The notes: generated by a model not told the origin, from the sequence alone. A DNA stretch of 54,322 bases from Mucispirillum schaedleri (GCA_949287985.1 CASEIN010000071.1:1-54322); one strand, 5' to 3'; counted from the first letter of the stretch, positions 23,961 through 31,116 are shown. A program made the numbers and translations.

Positions 23961-24133
23961 TTTCGCTTCTCCTGTTTAGTCATTAATGTTTCAAGAGTTA
24001 TTATTACCTTTGCCACACCAGCCCAAAAATACATTTCCTGCATACTAGTTTCTGGGGTTATCTCACGCTCTGGAAATAACCTTTTTAGATAGTCCATTAA
24101 AGCCTTATCTATATAAGGCGTATCATTTTTCAT
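23957..24133 (-). CDS. Small conserved-looking phage protein, 58 aa (gp6.5-7 position)
   Basis: ATG at 24,133 has AAGGAGG seven bases upstream. The product contains IDKALMDYLKRLFPE and then MQEMYFWAGVAKVIITLETL, a pattern I associate with small podovirus proteins encoded just before the portal, although I cannot name the family. It lies between exonuclease and the gp7.3-like gene. No membrane segment or signal peptide. Confidence 0.6.
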   Translation of the reverse strand: MKNDTPYIDKALMDYLKRLFPEREITPETSMQEMYFWAGVAKVIITLETLMTKQEKRK

Positions 24134-24177
24134 TTTCTTATCCTCCTTGACCTTGTCCGTTGAAAATACTTATTTAG

Positions 24178-24951
24178 TTATACTTCATTTTCAATACTCC
24201 ACAGTATTGGTTTCTTTCTTTCGTAATCATAGTCATAGTTTCTTAATATCCTAGCCATACGTGCATTAAGTAATGCAACTTGTTCCGAACTGCCTTTTTT
24301 AATATAGGCTTCCACTACAGCCTGCCACATTTGCCTATAGCTCATATCCTTGCTTATTATCTTTTCTGCTGTCTTTAATCCACAGCCAGCGAGCCCTTTG
24401 TAGTTATCTGTCTGGTCGCCTGTAAGTGTTTGCAGCATATGGTTGTAATTTGCTTCCTGCTCTGAAACAATTATACTTTCATCGTTTCTATTGTTATGGT
24501 ATTTGCAGGGCAGGGTTTTCATATCCTTATCAAGTGATACTATTATTTTGTTTGTGTTCTTTATAATTACCTTGCTTGTTGCAAGTATGCCCAAAATGTC
24601 ATCGCCCTCTAAATACTCCCTGCAAAATATATTGTATTCCTGCTCCACCCACTGTCTTAAAGGTTTATAAACCATTGGCGGCTTTTTATCTTTTCTGTTC
24701 GCCTTATAATTTGGGTTTATTTCTTTTCTAAAGTTTTTGTAATGAGACAAAGCTATGGTATACTCTTTTGTTTCAAACTTATTAAGAAGCTCACTTATTG
24801 TGTTTATAAATAGAACTTTAGCTTCACTTAATGAGGCATAGTTAACATAGTTATCATCGTCCCAGTTTATAACCTTTTCGCAGGTTGCTGCTGCTCTATA
24901 AATATAAACATCGCCATCAATTAATAAATGTGGCGCAGCTACATTTCCCAC
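24178..24951 (-). CDS. 5'-3' exonuclease (T7 gp6 type, FEN family)
   Basis: Flap/5' exonuclease used for primer removal and host DNA breakdown. It has 257 residues (T7 gp6: 303). Conserved acidic sites are visible: LLIDGDVYIYRA near residue 10, EYLEGDDILGILA near 115, IVSLDKDMKTLPC near 138, and the H3TH-like LTGDQTDNYKGLAGCGLKTAEKII near 190 (shown in parts). GTG at 24,951 has GGGAG six bases upstream. It follows the two small genes that stand where a DNA polymerase gene would be expected. Confidence 0.9.
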   Translation of the reverse strand: MGNVAAPHLLIDGDVYIYRAAATCEKVINWDDDNYVNYASLSEAKVLFINTISELLNKFETKEYTIALSHYKNFRKEINPNYKANRKDKKPPMVYKPLRQWVEQEYNIFCREYLEGDDILGILATSKVIIKNTNKIIVSLDKDMKTLPCKYHNNRNDESIIVSEQEANYNHMLQTLTGDQTDNYKGLAGCGLKTAEKIISKDMSYRQMWQAVVEAYIKKGSSEQVALLNARMARILRNYDYDYERKKPILWSIENEV

Positions 24952-24997
24952 ACTAAACTCCCAATTAGTAACTCCAGTAGTCTATCAAAAATATGTT

Positions 24998-25324
24998 TCA
25001 CGAAACACCTCCTTTAATACTATGATAAAAGTTTGAAAAGCCAACATAAGCTTTTGAACGTGGAGATAATGACATACCCTGCCATGAACCATCATCACTT
25101 GTGGATATACCTTTGCTTCTTGTATCCATATCTACAGGTTTATTTTTTTCATACCTAATAAGAATACAAAACATTCCCTTCATATCTATAACTTCTATTT
25201 CTCTTGGGTTATCATCATTTATCTTTACAAGTATCTTCCCCTGCTTGCTCTTATCAATAACAGCAGATATGTTATAGCAATGTTTTTTTATGTCTGCTAA
25301 TATACTGGCTCTATCTTTATACAT
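24998..25324 (-). CDS. Hypothetical protein at the gp5 position, 108 aa
   Basis: I do not recognise a family. A beta-rich middle (ILVKINDDNPREIEVIDMKGMFCILIRY) and a Ser/Gly-rich C-terminus are visible. Its ATG overlaps the TAA of the 60-residue gene, showing coupling, and GAGGA lies upstream. It lies between helicase and exonuclease, where T7 has its DNA polymerase gene; it shares no polymerase motif. Confidence 0.6.
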   Translation of the reverse strand: MYKDRASILADIKKHCYNISAVIDKSKQGKILVKINDDNPREIEVIDMKGMFCILIRYEKNKPVDMDTRSKGISTSDDGSWQGMSLSPRSKAYVGFSNFYHSIKGGVS

Positions 25325-25506
25325 TATTCCTCATGCTTTCCAAGCTGCCACTTAAACATAACTTCGGCATTTTCCTGCTGCCAACCAGAATATTTACTTT
25401 TAACTTCAAGCCTAGTAGGGTAAAGCCTATAATTTGTATCCCCTACTAAAAACTCCTGCCCAGCCTCCACGCCAATTGCTTTTAAGATTATTTCATATAT
25501 TGTAAT
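25324..25506 (-). CDS. Hypothetical 60-aa protein, probable AUU start
   Basis: After the in-frame TAA at the helicase end, the frame runs ...ATT ACA ATA TAT GAA... to a TAA at 25,324 with good codon use: IGVEAGQEFLVGDTNYRLYP, then SKYSGWQQENAEVMFKWQLG. There is no ATG or TTG at the start; AAGGGGG lies seven bases before ATT at 25,506, and the first GTG would remove 15 codons. The stop overlaps the next gene's ATG. I do not know the family. The clean coupling makes it likely to be a real gene. Confidence 0.6.
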   Translation of the reverse strand: MTIYEIILKAIGVEAGQEFLVGDTNYRLYPTRLEVKSKYSGWQQENAEVMFKWQLGKHEE

Positions 25507-25522
25507 TTTATTGCCCCCTTAC

Positions 25523-27214
25523 CTAGAATGGCACATTGTCTTTTTCTTTATTGTTGTCCACATTGAAGTCTGGTATATCATTTGGGTTTTCCCCATTGTA
25601 TGCAAGCAGCCTGCCTGTCTGTCTTGAATATATTAAATGGTCGCTTTCCCCACAGACACCAGTTGGTCTGTTCTTTAATATCCGTATACGTGATACATTC
25701 TTATTTATCCCCTCTGCCTGCTGGTCTCTTTCTAGTGCCACCACCACATCTGAAAGCTGCTCTAAAGCACCACTGCCTCGTAAATCTGTCAATGATACCT
25801 GCCTGCCCTCATTCCAACTTTTTCCCTTGTCCGATGGTCTTTTTAAATGCACCACCGCCAAAATGGTTACACCTGTTTCTTCACACAAGCTTCTTAAGTT
25901 TGTCATAAACATATCTATGGTTTTTCTTTCATCAGTGCCCTGCTCTTTTTCATCAAGACCAGAAATAACTATGCTTATATGGTCAAGCACTAAAACTTTG
26001 CAGCCAAGTGATTTAACCATACTTCTTATTTTTGGCATAAGCACTTCTGTTGCCTGTGAGCCAAAATGATTATAGACGTAAAAGTTATCTTTTATGGCTG
26101 TGTTGTAAGCCTGCTCATATTCTTCATCTGTAAAGGATATTTCTGCACTTAACATATTTTTATTCATTGCCATGCTTAAGTGCCTCTGTGCCGTTGTTCT
26201 TGCATTCTCCTCAAGGCAGATTAACCCAACAGGCAGCTTATGCTGGACATGCATATGGTATGCTATCTCATGCACAACCGTGCTTTTGCCTATTCCGCTT
26301 CCTGCTGTAAAAAGCCAAAGCTCACCCTGCCTAATCCCCTCTGTTTTATTTTCTAAATCTGGGTAACATAATGGCAGCCCCCTTTTTCTTGGCTTCCTGC
26401 ATTCATTATACAAGCTTTCTCCTGTTAGGATATAGTCTGGCGAATATGGTTTAGCTTCCCATATTGCCCTTAAGATTTCCTGAACCTTGCCTTTTACTAA
26501 GCATTCGTTTATGTCCTTTTCTGGAAAGTGTGCTATTCTCACTTTGTGGGGGCTTACGATTTCAGCACATTCATAAGCTGCTTTCCTGCCTGCTTCATCC
26601 ATATCAAATGCGAATATTACTGTTTCGTAACTTTCTATCCATTCAAGGTGACGAGCAATATCGTTTTTTGCTCCACCTGCACCGTTCTTCACGGATACTA
26701 TGGCACAAGGGTATTTCTTTTCCCAAGCTTCATAAAGAGAAAGAGCGTCTATTTCACCCTCACATATAACAAGGCGCTTCCCTCCGCCCCCATAAAGATG
26801 TGCTCCAAACATTAACGCCTGCTTGTTATCCCCTTTAATGAGAAAAGACTTATCAGCAAAGCGTAACTTTTGAGCACACACCTGCCCTTTTTCGTTTCTA
26901 TATTCTGCTACTTGACAAGCTTTACCGTTATACTGTGATATCCCATAGCCGTACTGTTTGCAGGTGGCAGCACTAATCTTTCTTGTTTTTATTTCCTTAT
27001 GTTCAAGAGAGCTTATAAGCTCATCTTTTTTACTTATCTTTACTTCTGATATATTAGTCTCCTTATATCTGTATTCTTTTGTTGGTTGCTCTGTATACCC
27101 ACAGGCAAAACAATATGTTGAGCCATCTTCATAGACTGCCATATTGTTGCCCTTACGGTCTCCACCGCTTTGCCTGCACTTAGGGCAGGCTGTGTGATAA
27201 AGATATTTACTCAT
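25523..27214 (-). CDS. Primase-helicase (T7 gp4 type)
   Basis: Bifunctional replication protein. Residues 9-38 hold the primase zinc finger (CPKC...CFAC), a TOPRIM domain follows (VICEGEIDALS near 150; FAFDMDEAGRKA near 200), then the DnaB-like helicase with Walker A GSGIGKST near 308 and VLVLDHISIVISG near 420. Length 563 is the same as T7 gp4 (566). The C-terminus (NKEKDNVPF) is acidic/polar and ends in Phe; in T7 the acidic, Phe-ended tail of gp4 binds the gp5 polymerase, which is missing here. It begins inside the end of the antirepressor gene (8-base overlap) without an obvious ribosome site. Confidence 0.95.
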   Translation of the reverse strand: MSKYLYHTACPKCRQSGGDRKGNNMAVYEDGSTYCFACGYTEQPTKEYRYKETNISEVKISKKDELISSLEHKEIKTRKISAATCKQYGYGISQYNGKACQVAEYRNEKGQVCAQKLRFADKSFLIKGDNKQALMFGAHLYGGGGKRLVICEGEIDALSLYEAWEKKYPCAIVSVKNGAGGAKNDIARHLEWIESYETVIFAFDMDEAGRKAAYECAEIVSPHKVRIAHFPEKDINECLVKGKVQEILRAIWEAKPYSPDYILTGESLYNECRKPRKRGLPLCYPDLENKTEGIRQGELWLFTAGSGIGKSTVVHEIAYHMHVQHKLPVGLICLEENARTTAQRHLSMAMNKNMLSAEISFTDEEYEQAYNTAIKDNFYVYNHFGSQATEVLMPKIRSMVKSLGCKVLVLDHISIVISGLDEKEQGTDERKTIDMFMTNLRSLCEETGVTILAVVHLKRPSDKGKSWNEGRQVSLTDLRGSGALEQLSDVVVALERDQQAEGINKNVSRIRILKNRPTGVCGESDHLIYSRQTGRLLAYNGENPNDIPDFNVDNNKEKDNVPF

Positions 27215-27944
27215 AGGCAGAGAATTTATTTAAGAAATATTGCTGACCTTTACCTGTAACTAATGTGCTTTTAGTGACAAGCTGATAAGTGCTGTAATCA
27301 ACAACACTTTCTACCACTTTAAATAAACCCTGTTTCATATACTGTTGTGTAGGTAAGTTCTTATCTCTGCCGCTTTTGATTAAGTAACCCTTATCTCTTA
27401 AATAATCATAGAGTTTATTTCTGCCTATGTTTACACCATTATTTTGCAGGTATCTTGATAACTCTGTAATGCTTATGCAGTGTTTGCTGTTTGTTACCGC
27501 TTCAGCAAATGCTACCTTTGGCTTATCCTGTTCTATCTTTTCATTAAGAGCGTTTATCTGCTTCGCCTGCTCCAGTGCTAACTCTAATGCCTCAACCATA
27601 TTAGTAGGTGCTTTAATTTGTTTTCTTAATTCTTTTTCACAGGCTATAAAATACTTCCTTACTTGATTACCTTTCTCGTTTCTTTCAAGCATTGCTATAT
27701 TTTTTGCAAGGTCTAATGACAAGGCGTATTCTCTTGCTTTTGTTGCACCTGTTTCTCGTTTGATAATTTTATCAAATGAGATATAGTCTTCATTCTCTAC
27801 TGCGTAAGCCTGTTCTAATCTAGCCTTAACCCAATGTGTAAATTCCTGCTTGCTTTCCAGTGCCTGCCATAAATCCCTTGCAGTTACGCTATTTACTTTA
27901 TCATTATTAATTATCTGCTCTTCTATTTTTATTAGTTTTTTCAT
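27207..27944 (-). CDS. AntA-type / KilAC phage antirepressor
   Basis: Residues 1-110 match the AntA/AntB family (VNSVTARDLWQALESKQEFTHWVKAR, shown in part, then LSLDLAKNIAMLERNEKGNQVRKYFI). A linker nearly identical to that of the other antirepressor (MVEALELALEQAKQI) joins a KilAC domain (SITELSRYLQNNGVNIGRNKLYDYLRDKGYLIK). It lies between amidase and primase-helicase, where T7 has no such gene, just after a terminator, so it looks like an added gene. The two antirepressors share a C-terminus but not an N-terminus, a case of domain swapping inside one genome. CCTTATG-like and AAGGAG sites precede the ATG. Confidence 0.85.
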   Translation of the reverse strand: MKKLIKIEEQIINNDKVNSVTARDLWQALESKQEFTHWVKARLEQAYAVENEDYISFDKIIKRETGATKAREYALSLDLAKNIAMLERNEKGNQVRKYFIACEKELRKQIKAPTNMVEALELALEQAKQINALNEKIEQDKPKVAFAEAVTNSKHCISITELSRYLQNNGVNIGRNKLYDYLRDKGYLIKSGRDKNLPTQQYMKQGLFKVVESVVDYSTYQLVTKSTLVTGKGQQYFLNKFSAYE

Positions 27945-27970
27945 TTAAACCACTCCTTATGTAAGGTAAT

Positions 27971-27995
27971 AAAAAAGCAGGGCTTTAAACCCTGC
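27971..27995 (-). terminator. Rho-independent terminator after the amidase gene
   Basis: On the minus strand GCAGGG / CCCTGC around TTTAAAG is followed by TTTTTTATT. It ends the early unit before the antirepressor and primase-helicase genes, which must be reached by readthrough or by a promoter inside the amidase gene. Confidence 0.8.
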
Positions 27996-28001
27996 CGATA
28001 T

Positions 28002-28409
28002 TTAGATAAAATTATTTTCTTTAGCCCACTGCTTCACATCAAAATTAGGGCAAGTCTTATTAGGCTCATAATCACAATGCCCTACAATATTTGCATTTGG
28101 GTATTTAGATTTTAACTCTAACAGTAAACCTCTTAAAGTTTCCCACTGTTTATCTGTGTAATCATTTACTGGCTTATTCTTTGTGCCGTCCTTAATGCCG
28201 CCTACAAGGCATATCCCTATGCTGTCTTTATTGTGCCCTTTGCAGTGTGCCCCTGCCTCTTCCAAACTTCTACCATTTTCAAGGCGTCCATCTCGCCTTA
28301 TCACATAATGGTAGCCTATACCATTCCAACCACGCTCCCTGTGCCAGCGGTCTATTTCCTGCCTGCCTATATCCATTTTAGACGGTGTCGCAGAACAATG
28401 AATAATAAT
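28002..28409 (-). CDS. N-acetylmuramoyl-L-alanine amidase (T7 gp3.5 lysozyme type), no AUG in frame
   Basis: Zinc amidase that cuts peptidoglycan and, in T7, also inhibits the phage RNA polymerase. The alignment with T7 lysozyme runs from IIHCSAT (zinc His) through IDRWHRERGWNGIGYHYVI, AHCKGHNKDSIGICLVGG to GHCDYEPNKTCPNFD. An ATG at 28,376 would lose the essential IIHCSAT segment. Upstream, the frame offers only ATT codons (28,409, 28,406, 28,403; also 28,418) after AAGAGG at 28,425-28,420. A well-spaced ATG at 28,414 is in another frame and stops after 15 codons, so a one-base deletion in a former ATG start is the alternative. I use 28,409 as the start. Confidence 0.85.
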   Translation of the reverse strand: MIIHCSATPSKMDIGRQEIDRWHRERGWNGIGYHYVIRRDGRLENGRSLEEAGAHCKGHNKDSIGICLVGGIKDGTKNKPVNDYTDKQWETLRGLLLELKSKYPNANIVGHCDYEPNKTCPNFDVKQWAKENNFI

Positions 28410-28433
28410 GTCATTAATACCTCTTATTTTTCA

Positions 28434-28544
28434 CTCCTCATAAAAAATGGGCAAAGCCCTGTTTTTTATTCCTCGTTTATTTTTATTTTTCATTCTACCC
28501 CAGCGGGATTTTCCTTTTCCTCCCTACTCGGTCGGGAAAATCCC
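28434..28544 (-). repeat. Diverged hairpin repeat next to endonuclease I
   Basis: The part 28,434-28,496 matches 23,720-23,778: a GAGGA...GAGGAGTGA pair flanking an A-rich hairpin with GGGC-TTT-GCCC at its tip, then the same T-rich stretch ending CATTCT. The outer stem pairs differ in a compensatory way (GCAAAAA/TTTTTGC there, ATAAAAAA/TTTTTTAT here). Instead of the ANGGAC hairpin, a different one follows: GGGATTTTCC (28,505-28,514) / GGAAAATCCC (28,535-28,544). The last codons of endonuclease I lie within this repeat. Confidence 0.6.
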
Positions 28545-29018
28545 ACCTCGCAAAATACGCTCGCCTCCTGTTACCATAATAAAAGCTTGTTTACTTGCCC
28601 CGCTTGGTGTTTCCTTTAACCATTCAGCAGGTATTGACGAGCTTGCATACTTAAAGCCGTGCTTTTCCGCCCACGCCCCATAAGTTATCTTTGAACCTTT
28701 ATGTATTTTTGTGTTAGCATTTTGAAAGACTAATCTAATATCTAAATCTGGATATGCTTTTTTAACAGCAACCATTTTGCTTCTATCTTCCAAATCAAAA
28801 AGCCCTTTGGCTTCCACTATAATACATGGCTCATAAAGAATAAAGTCTGGCACATATTTATGGGTTTTTGTATATTCAAGCTTTATGCTCTCATAGCCAA
28901 AGTTGCTGCCCTTAAGCTCATTCATCAGCCTTGTTTCAAATGCACTTTTGCCAGCACCACTATTCTTTTGTGCCGCCACTCTCATTTCTGTTTTTGTTCT
29001 TTTAGAAATCGCCTTCAC
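28524..29018 (-). CDS. Endonuclease I, Holliday junction resolvase (T7 gp3 type)
   Basis: Junction-resolving nuclease for recombination and host DNA breakdown. The catalytic set is visible: Glu in SAFETRLMNEL, Asp in YVPDFIL, and the Glu/Lys of IVEAKGLFDLEDRSK, then DIRLVFQNANTKIHKGSKITYG and IPAEWLKE as in T7. It is 164 residues (T7: 149). The start is uncertain: GTG at 29,018 overlaps the SSB stop, while ATG at 28,985 would match the T7 length. The last 20 residues (about GERILRGGIFPTE) come from a repeat element and probably replaced the native end. Confidence 0.92.
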   Translation of the reverse strand: MKAISKRTKTEMRVAAQKNSGAGKSAFETRLMNELKGSNFGYESIKLEYTKTHKYVPDFILYEPCIIVEAKGLFDLEDRSKMVAVKKAYPDLDIRLVFQNANTKIHKGSKITYGAWAEKHGFKYASSSIPAEWLKETPSGASKQAFIMVTGGERILRGGIFPTE

Positions 29019-29679
29019 CTTTTACACTTTTTTCTCCAGCAGGAATTGCTGCACTTGCAAAGTCTTCATCATCACTTTCATCATAAGCAGCAAAACCATA
29101 GCTTTCTGCGTCCCTAGTATATTCCACTGCTTTAATTATTTGAACTGCCTGCAAGTCTATACTTAATCCTGCCTTTGCTCCTGCTGGCATAAAGTATGGC
29201 TTCACTTTAAAAGCTGCTCTCATAGTTGAGCCACTGCTAGCCTTTTTAATATCTTCCTGCGTCATTGGTTTATTTGCTTTGTCAAATACTGGCACTTTAA
29301 ATTCAAGCACTCTGCCACCACCTAATTCCAGTTTGGCAAACTTATCAAAATGAATAAACACTCTGCCTGTTGAAGTGCCATCATCAAGCACCTCCTCTTT
29401 GTAGAACTGTTGTGGGCTAAATGGGTTATTAGCCTTGCTTTGTGCATTCATCTTCTCATACTTTTCTTTTGCCCATTTGATAGCTTCCTCATAAGCTTCT
29501 TGCAGCATAGCCAAAAGTTTTGCTCCTGCTTCGCTGTCAAAATAAAGGCGCACTTCATACTTGCCATGCTTTACAAATTTAGTGTTAGGCTCTGCTAAAT
29601 GCGGAAATTTTGCAATACCCTCTGGCGTTAAATAATTTTTCTTAAAACATTCTTTTAATTCTTCTTTTTCTTTTGCCAT
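29002..29679 (-). CDS. Single-stranded DNA-binding protein (T7 gp2.5 type)
   Basis: OB-fold SSB needed for replication and recombination. It is 225 residues (T7 gp2.5: 232), with YEVRLYFD, FDKFAKLELGGGRVLEFKVPVFD and RAAFKVKPYFMP as strands of the fold. The C-terminus turns acidic (YDESDDEDF) and the protein ends GEGDF; in T7 the acidic tail with terminal Phe contacts the gp5 polymerase and gp4. The ATG has GGAG upstream. The gene overlaps endonuclease I at its end. Confidence 0.9.
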   Translation of the reverse strand: MAKEKEELKECFKKNYLTPEGIAKFPHLAEPNTKFVKHGKYEVRLYFDSEAGAKLLAMLQEAYEEAIKWAKEKYEKMNAQSKANNPFSPQQFYKEEVLDDGTSTGRVFIHFDKFAKLELGGGRVLEFKVPVFDKANKPMTQEDIKKASSGSTMRAAFKVKPYFMPAGAKAGLSIDLQAVQIIKAVEYTRDAESYGFAAYDESDDEDFASAAIPAGEKSVKGEGDF

Positions 29680-29949
29680 TTAATCTTCTCCTATAATATG
29701 CCTTTTTACATAATGCTCTAATGCTTTAAACTCTATTCTCTTTACTTTATCTGCTTCAAAAGCAATGTTATTTACCACTTCCATAAGCCTAGAATGGCTA
29801 ATGCCCGATTGCCTGCTTACCTCCCAAAAGGCGCATGCTATTCCTAATATCTGCTCCTGCTTTTCAAAATCGTGGATATTGTCTATTACCTTAAAAGCAC
29901 ACTTACTAACCCTTTTGCCATCAGCATTGCTTAATTTATCGTAGTTCAT
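29680..29949 (-). CDS. Hypothetical early phage protein, 89 aa
   Basis: I do not recognise a family. It is a helical protein with KVIDNIHDFEKQEQILGIACAFWEV and a small HTH-like stretch (SRQSGISHSRLMEVVNNI). The start at 29,949 follows AAGGAAG closely and overlaps the previous gene by 14 bases; a longer frame to 30,003 has no ribosome site. It ends one base before the SSB gene. Early T7 genes 1.x to 2 occupy this place. Confidence 0.55.
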   Translation of the reverse strand: MNYDKLSNADGKRVSKCAFKVIDNIHDFEKQEQILGIACAFWEVSRQSGISHSRLMEVVNNIAFEADKVKRIEFKALEHYVKRHIIGED

Positions 29950-30205
29950 ATTCTTCCTTGAGTATTTTATCTGCCCACTCGTGCAGTAACTCTGCAAACA
30001 CACTTTTTAATTCTTCTTCGTTCAGTTCTTCATTAATGGCTGCTTCTATTTCACTTTTAGCAAGTTCTGTATGTTTTTTAACAAACGCCATAAGCCCAAG
30101 TGTTGCCATTTTTAAACCGTGATAATCTATGCTGTCGCTTACTACTTCCACATCATTACCACACACCATAATTTTAATTTCCTTTGTTTTGTTTTCCTTT
30201 TCCAT
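29936..30205 (-). CDS. Hypothetical early phage protein, 89 aa
   Basis: I do not recognise a family. A short beta part (IKIMVCGNDVEVVSDS) is followed by acidic amphipathic helices (SEIEAAINEELNEEELKSVFAELLHEWADKIL, shown as one region). AAGGAGG precedes the ATG. It overlaps the coding end of the 58-residue gene before it and the start of the next gene, so the three early genes are coupled. Confidence 0.55.
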   Translation of the reverse strand: MEKENKTKEIKIMVCGNDVEVVSDSIDYHGLKMATLGLMAFVKKHTELAKSEIEAAINEELNEEELKSVFAELLHEWADKILKEEYELR

Positions 30206-30350
30206 TTTCTTCTTCCTCCTTATCTTCCTTGTATTTTTTCCTTACCCTTTTTCCGTTACCAATAATACCTATCTCTCCACTTCCTAGCTTCCTGTCTTCA
30301 TACTCTAGTAACTTCCTATCCACATAACTTTCATTAAATAAATCATTCAT
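30174..30350 (-). CDS. Hypothetical early phage protein, 58 aa
   Basis: ATG at 30,350 has AGGAG eight bases upstream. The product starts MNDLFNESYVDRKLLEYEDR and ends in a highly charged Lys/Glu tail (KKYKEDKEEEENGKGKQNKGN in part). I do not recognise a family. It is the first gene after the gene-free stretch that follows the RNA polymerase gene and overlaps the next gene by 32 bases. Confidence 0.5.
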   Translation of the reverse strand: MNDLFNESYVDRKLLEYEDRKLGSGEIGIIGNGKRVRKKYKEDKEEEENGKGKQNKGN

Positions 30351-30445
30351 TATTCTAACTCCTGAATGTTTTTAAACAGCTTATAACTTTTCCTAATCTT
30401 TTTCCTGTTCCTATTTCCAACCTCCTTGTAACCACACAAAAAAAA

Positions 30446-30487
30446 AATAAAAAAAGCCCACAAGGAAAAACCTTGCAGGCAAGTTTT
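30446..30487 (-). terminator. Terminator-like hairpin upstream of the early genes
   Basis: GCCCACAAGG (30,456-30,465) pairs with CCTTGCAGGC (30,471-30,480) around AAAAA, with two mismatches. Both flanks are A/T runs: TTTTTTT follows on the plus strand and a long T run on the minus strand, so it could work in both directions. Confidence 0.7.
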
Positions 30488-30703
30488 TTTAACACACAGA
30501 AAGAAAAAATAATTATTTTTTTTTGGCTTATATATTATTAATATTTAATATATTATATATAATTTATTTTTTTTCTTCTTTTCTTTTTTTTGTTACTTTT
30601 TTTTCTTTTCTTCTTTTTTTTGTTTTGTTCTTTTCCTTTTTCCTTGTTTTGATTTTTTATTTCTTTTGGTTTTTTCTTTTTTTTTGTTTAAAATTTATCA
30701 GCC

Positions 30704-30758
30704 AAAAAGCTTTTAAGCTTGTAGGAGCTTTACGCCTACTGGGTGAGCTAAGCTTTTT
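30704..30758. repeat. Nested hairpin in the origin candidate
   Basis: The outer stem AAAAAGCTT (30,704-30,712) / AAGCTTTTT (30,750-30,758) is perfect over 9 bp and encloses GTAGG (30,721-30,725) / CCTAC (30,735-30,739). There is room for a further arm, so the transcript would be branched. It is not a tRNA. Confidence 0.5.
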
Positions 30759-30766
30759 AACAAGAC

Positions 30767-30788
30767 CATATATGCACCAGCATATATG
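30767..30788. repeat. 9-bp hairpin in the origin candidate
   Basis: CATATATGC (30,767-30,775) and its complement GCATATATG (30,780-30,788) surround ACCA. It may be a protein binding site or part of an origin structure. Confidence 0.5.
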
Positions 30789-31082
30789 CCTGCTATTTTT
30801 ATTAACCATTTTTGATAAGCGCCATACAAAAACAAATCAATAAAAATAAGCCGATAAAAGAAACGACAAAATGCAGTTTAATTGCAGTTTTCGGTTGCAG
30901 ATTTTTTGGGGGTTTGTTTCTCTATAGGGGCGGTTAATTGTAACTCATTGATAAATAAAGGAAATTTTAAGGGTATTTTTTAAAGTTTAAATTATATCTA
31001 TAACTTACTGATAATAAATATATTTTTATTATACAACTTATCTTTTTGTGTGGTTAAAGATTTGTGTATATGACTAATAAAA

Positions 31083-31116
31083 AAATGGGAGCAGGCAGAA
31101 AGCCATACTCCCATTT
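31083..31116 (-). terminator. Terminator after the RNA polymerase gene
   Basis: On the minus strand AAATGGGAG / CTCCCATTT around a 16-nt loop is followed by TTTTATT. It lies 50 bases after the RNA polymerase stop, where T7 also ends early transcription (TE, just after gene 1). Confidence 0.75.

Larger units (their letters stand above)
30491..31080. other. Gene-free AT-rich region below RNA polymerase, origin candidate
   Basis: No credible gene. From 30,550 to 30,690 the plus strand is almost pure T with some C (polypyrimidine), then come hairpins at 30,704-30,758 and 30,767-30,788, the repeats TGCAGTTT (30,873 and 30,884 region) and CGGTTGCAG (30,892-30,900), and an AT-rich tract to 31,070. 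The T7 primary origin lies in exactly this place, just after gene 1, and is also AT-rich. I suggest an origin by analogy. Confidence 0.45.

Noticed and set aside
28412-28414. ATG with good spacing as the amidase start
   Set aside because: It is in another frame and stops after 15 codons; a -1 slip late in the frame would lose the zinc His region. It is kept only as a hint of a possible one-base deletion.
30704-30758. Cloverleaf-like fold, possible tRNA
   Set aside because: Arm lengths and the missing T-loop and anticodon features do not fit a tRNA. No tRNA was recognised anywhere in the window.
30905-30935. T7 promoter-like CTCTATAGGGGCGG on the plus strand
   Set aside because: It is on the wrong strand for the phage genes and has no second copy in the phage; single short match only.
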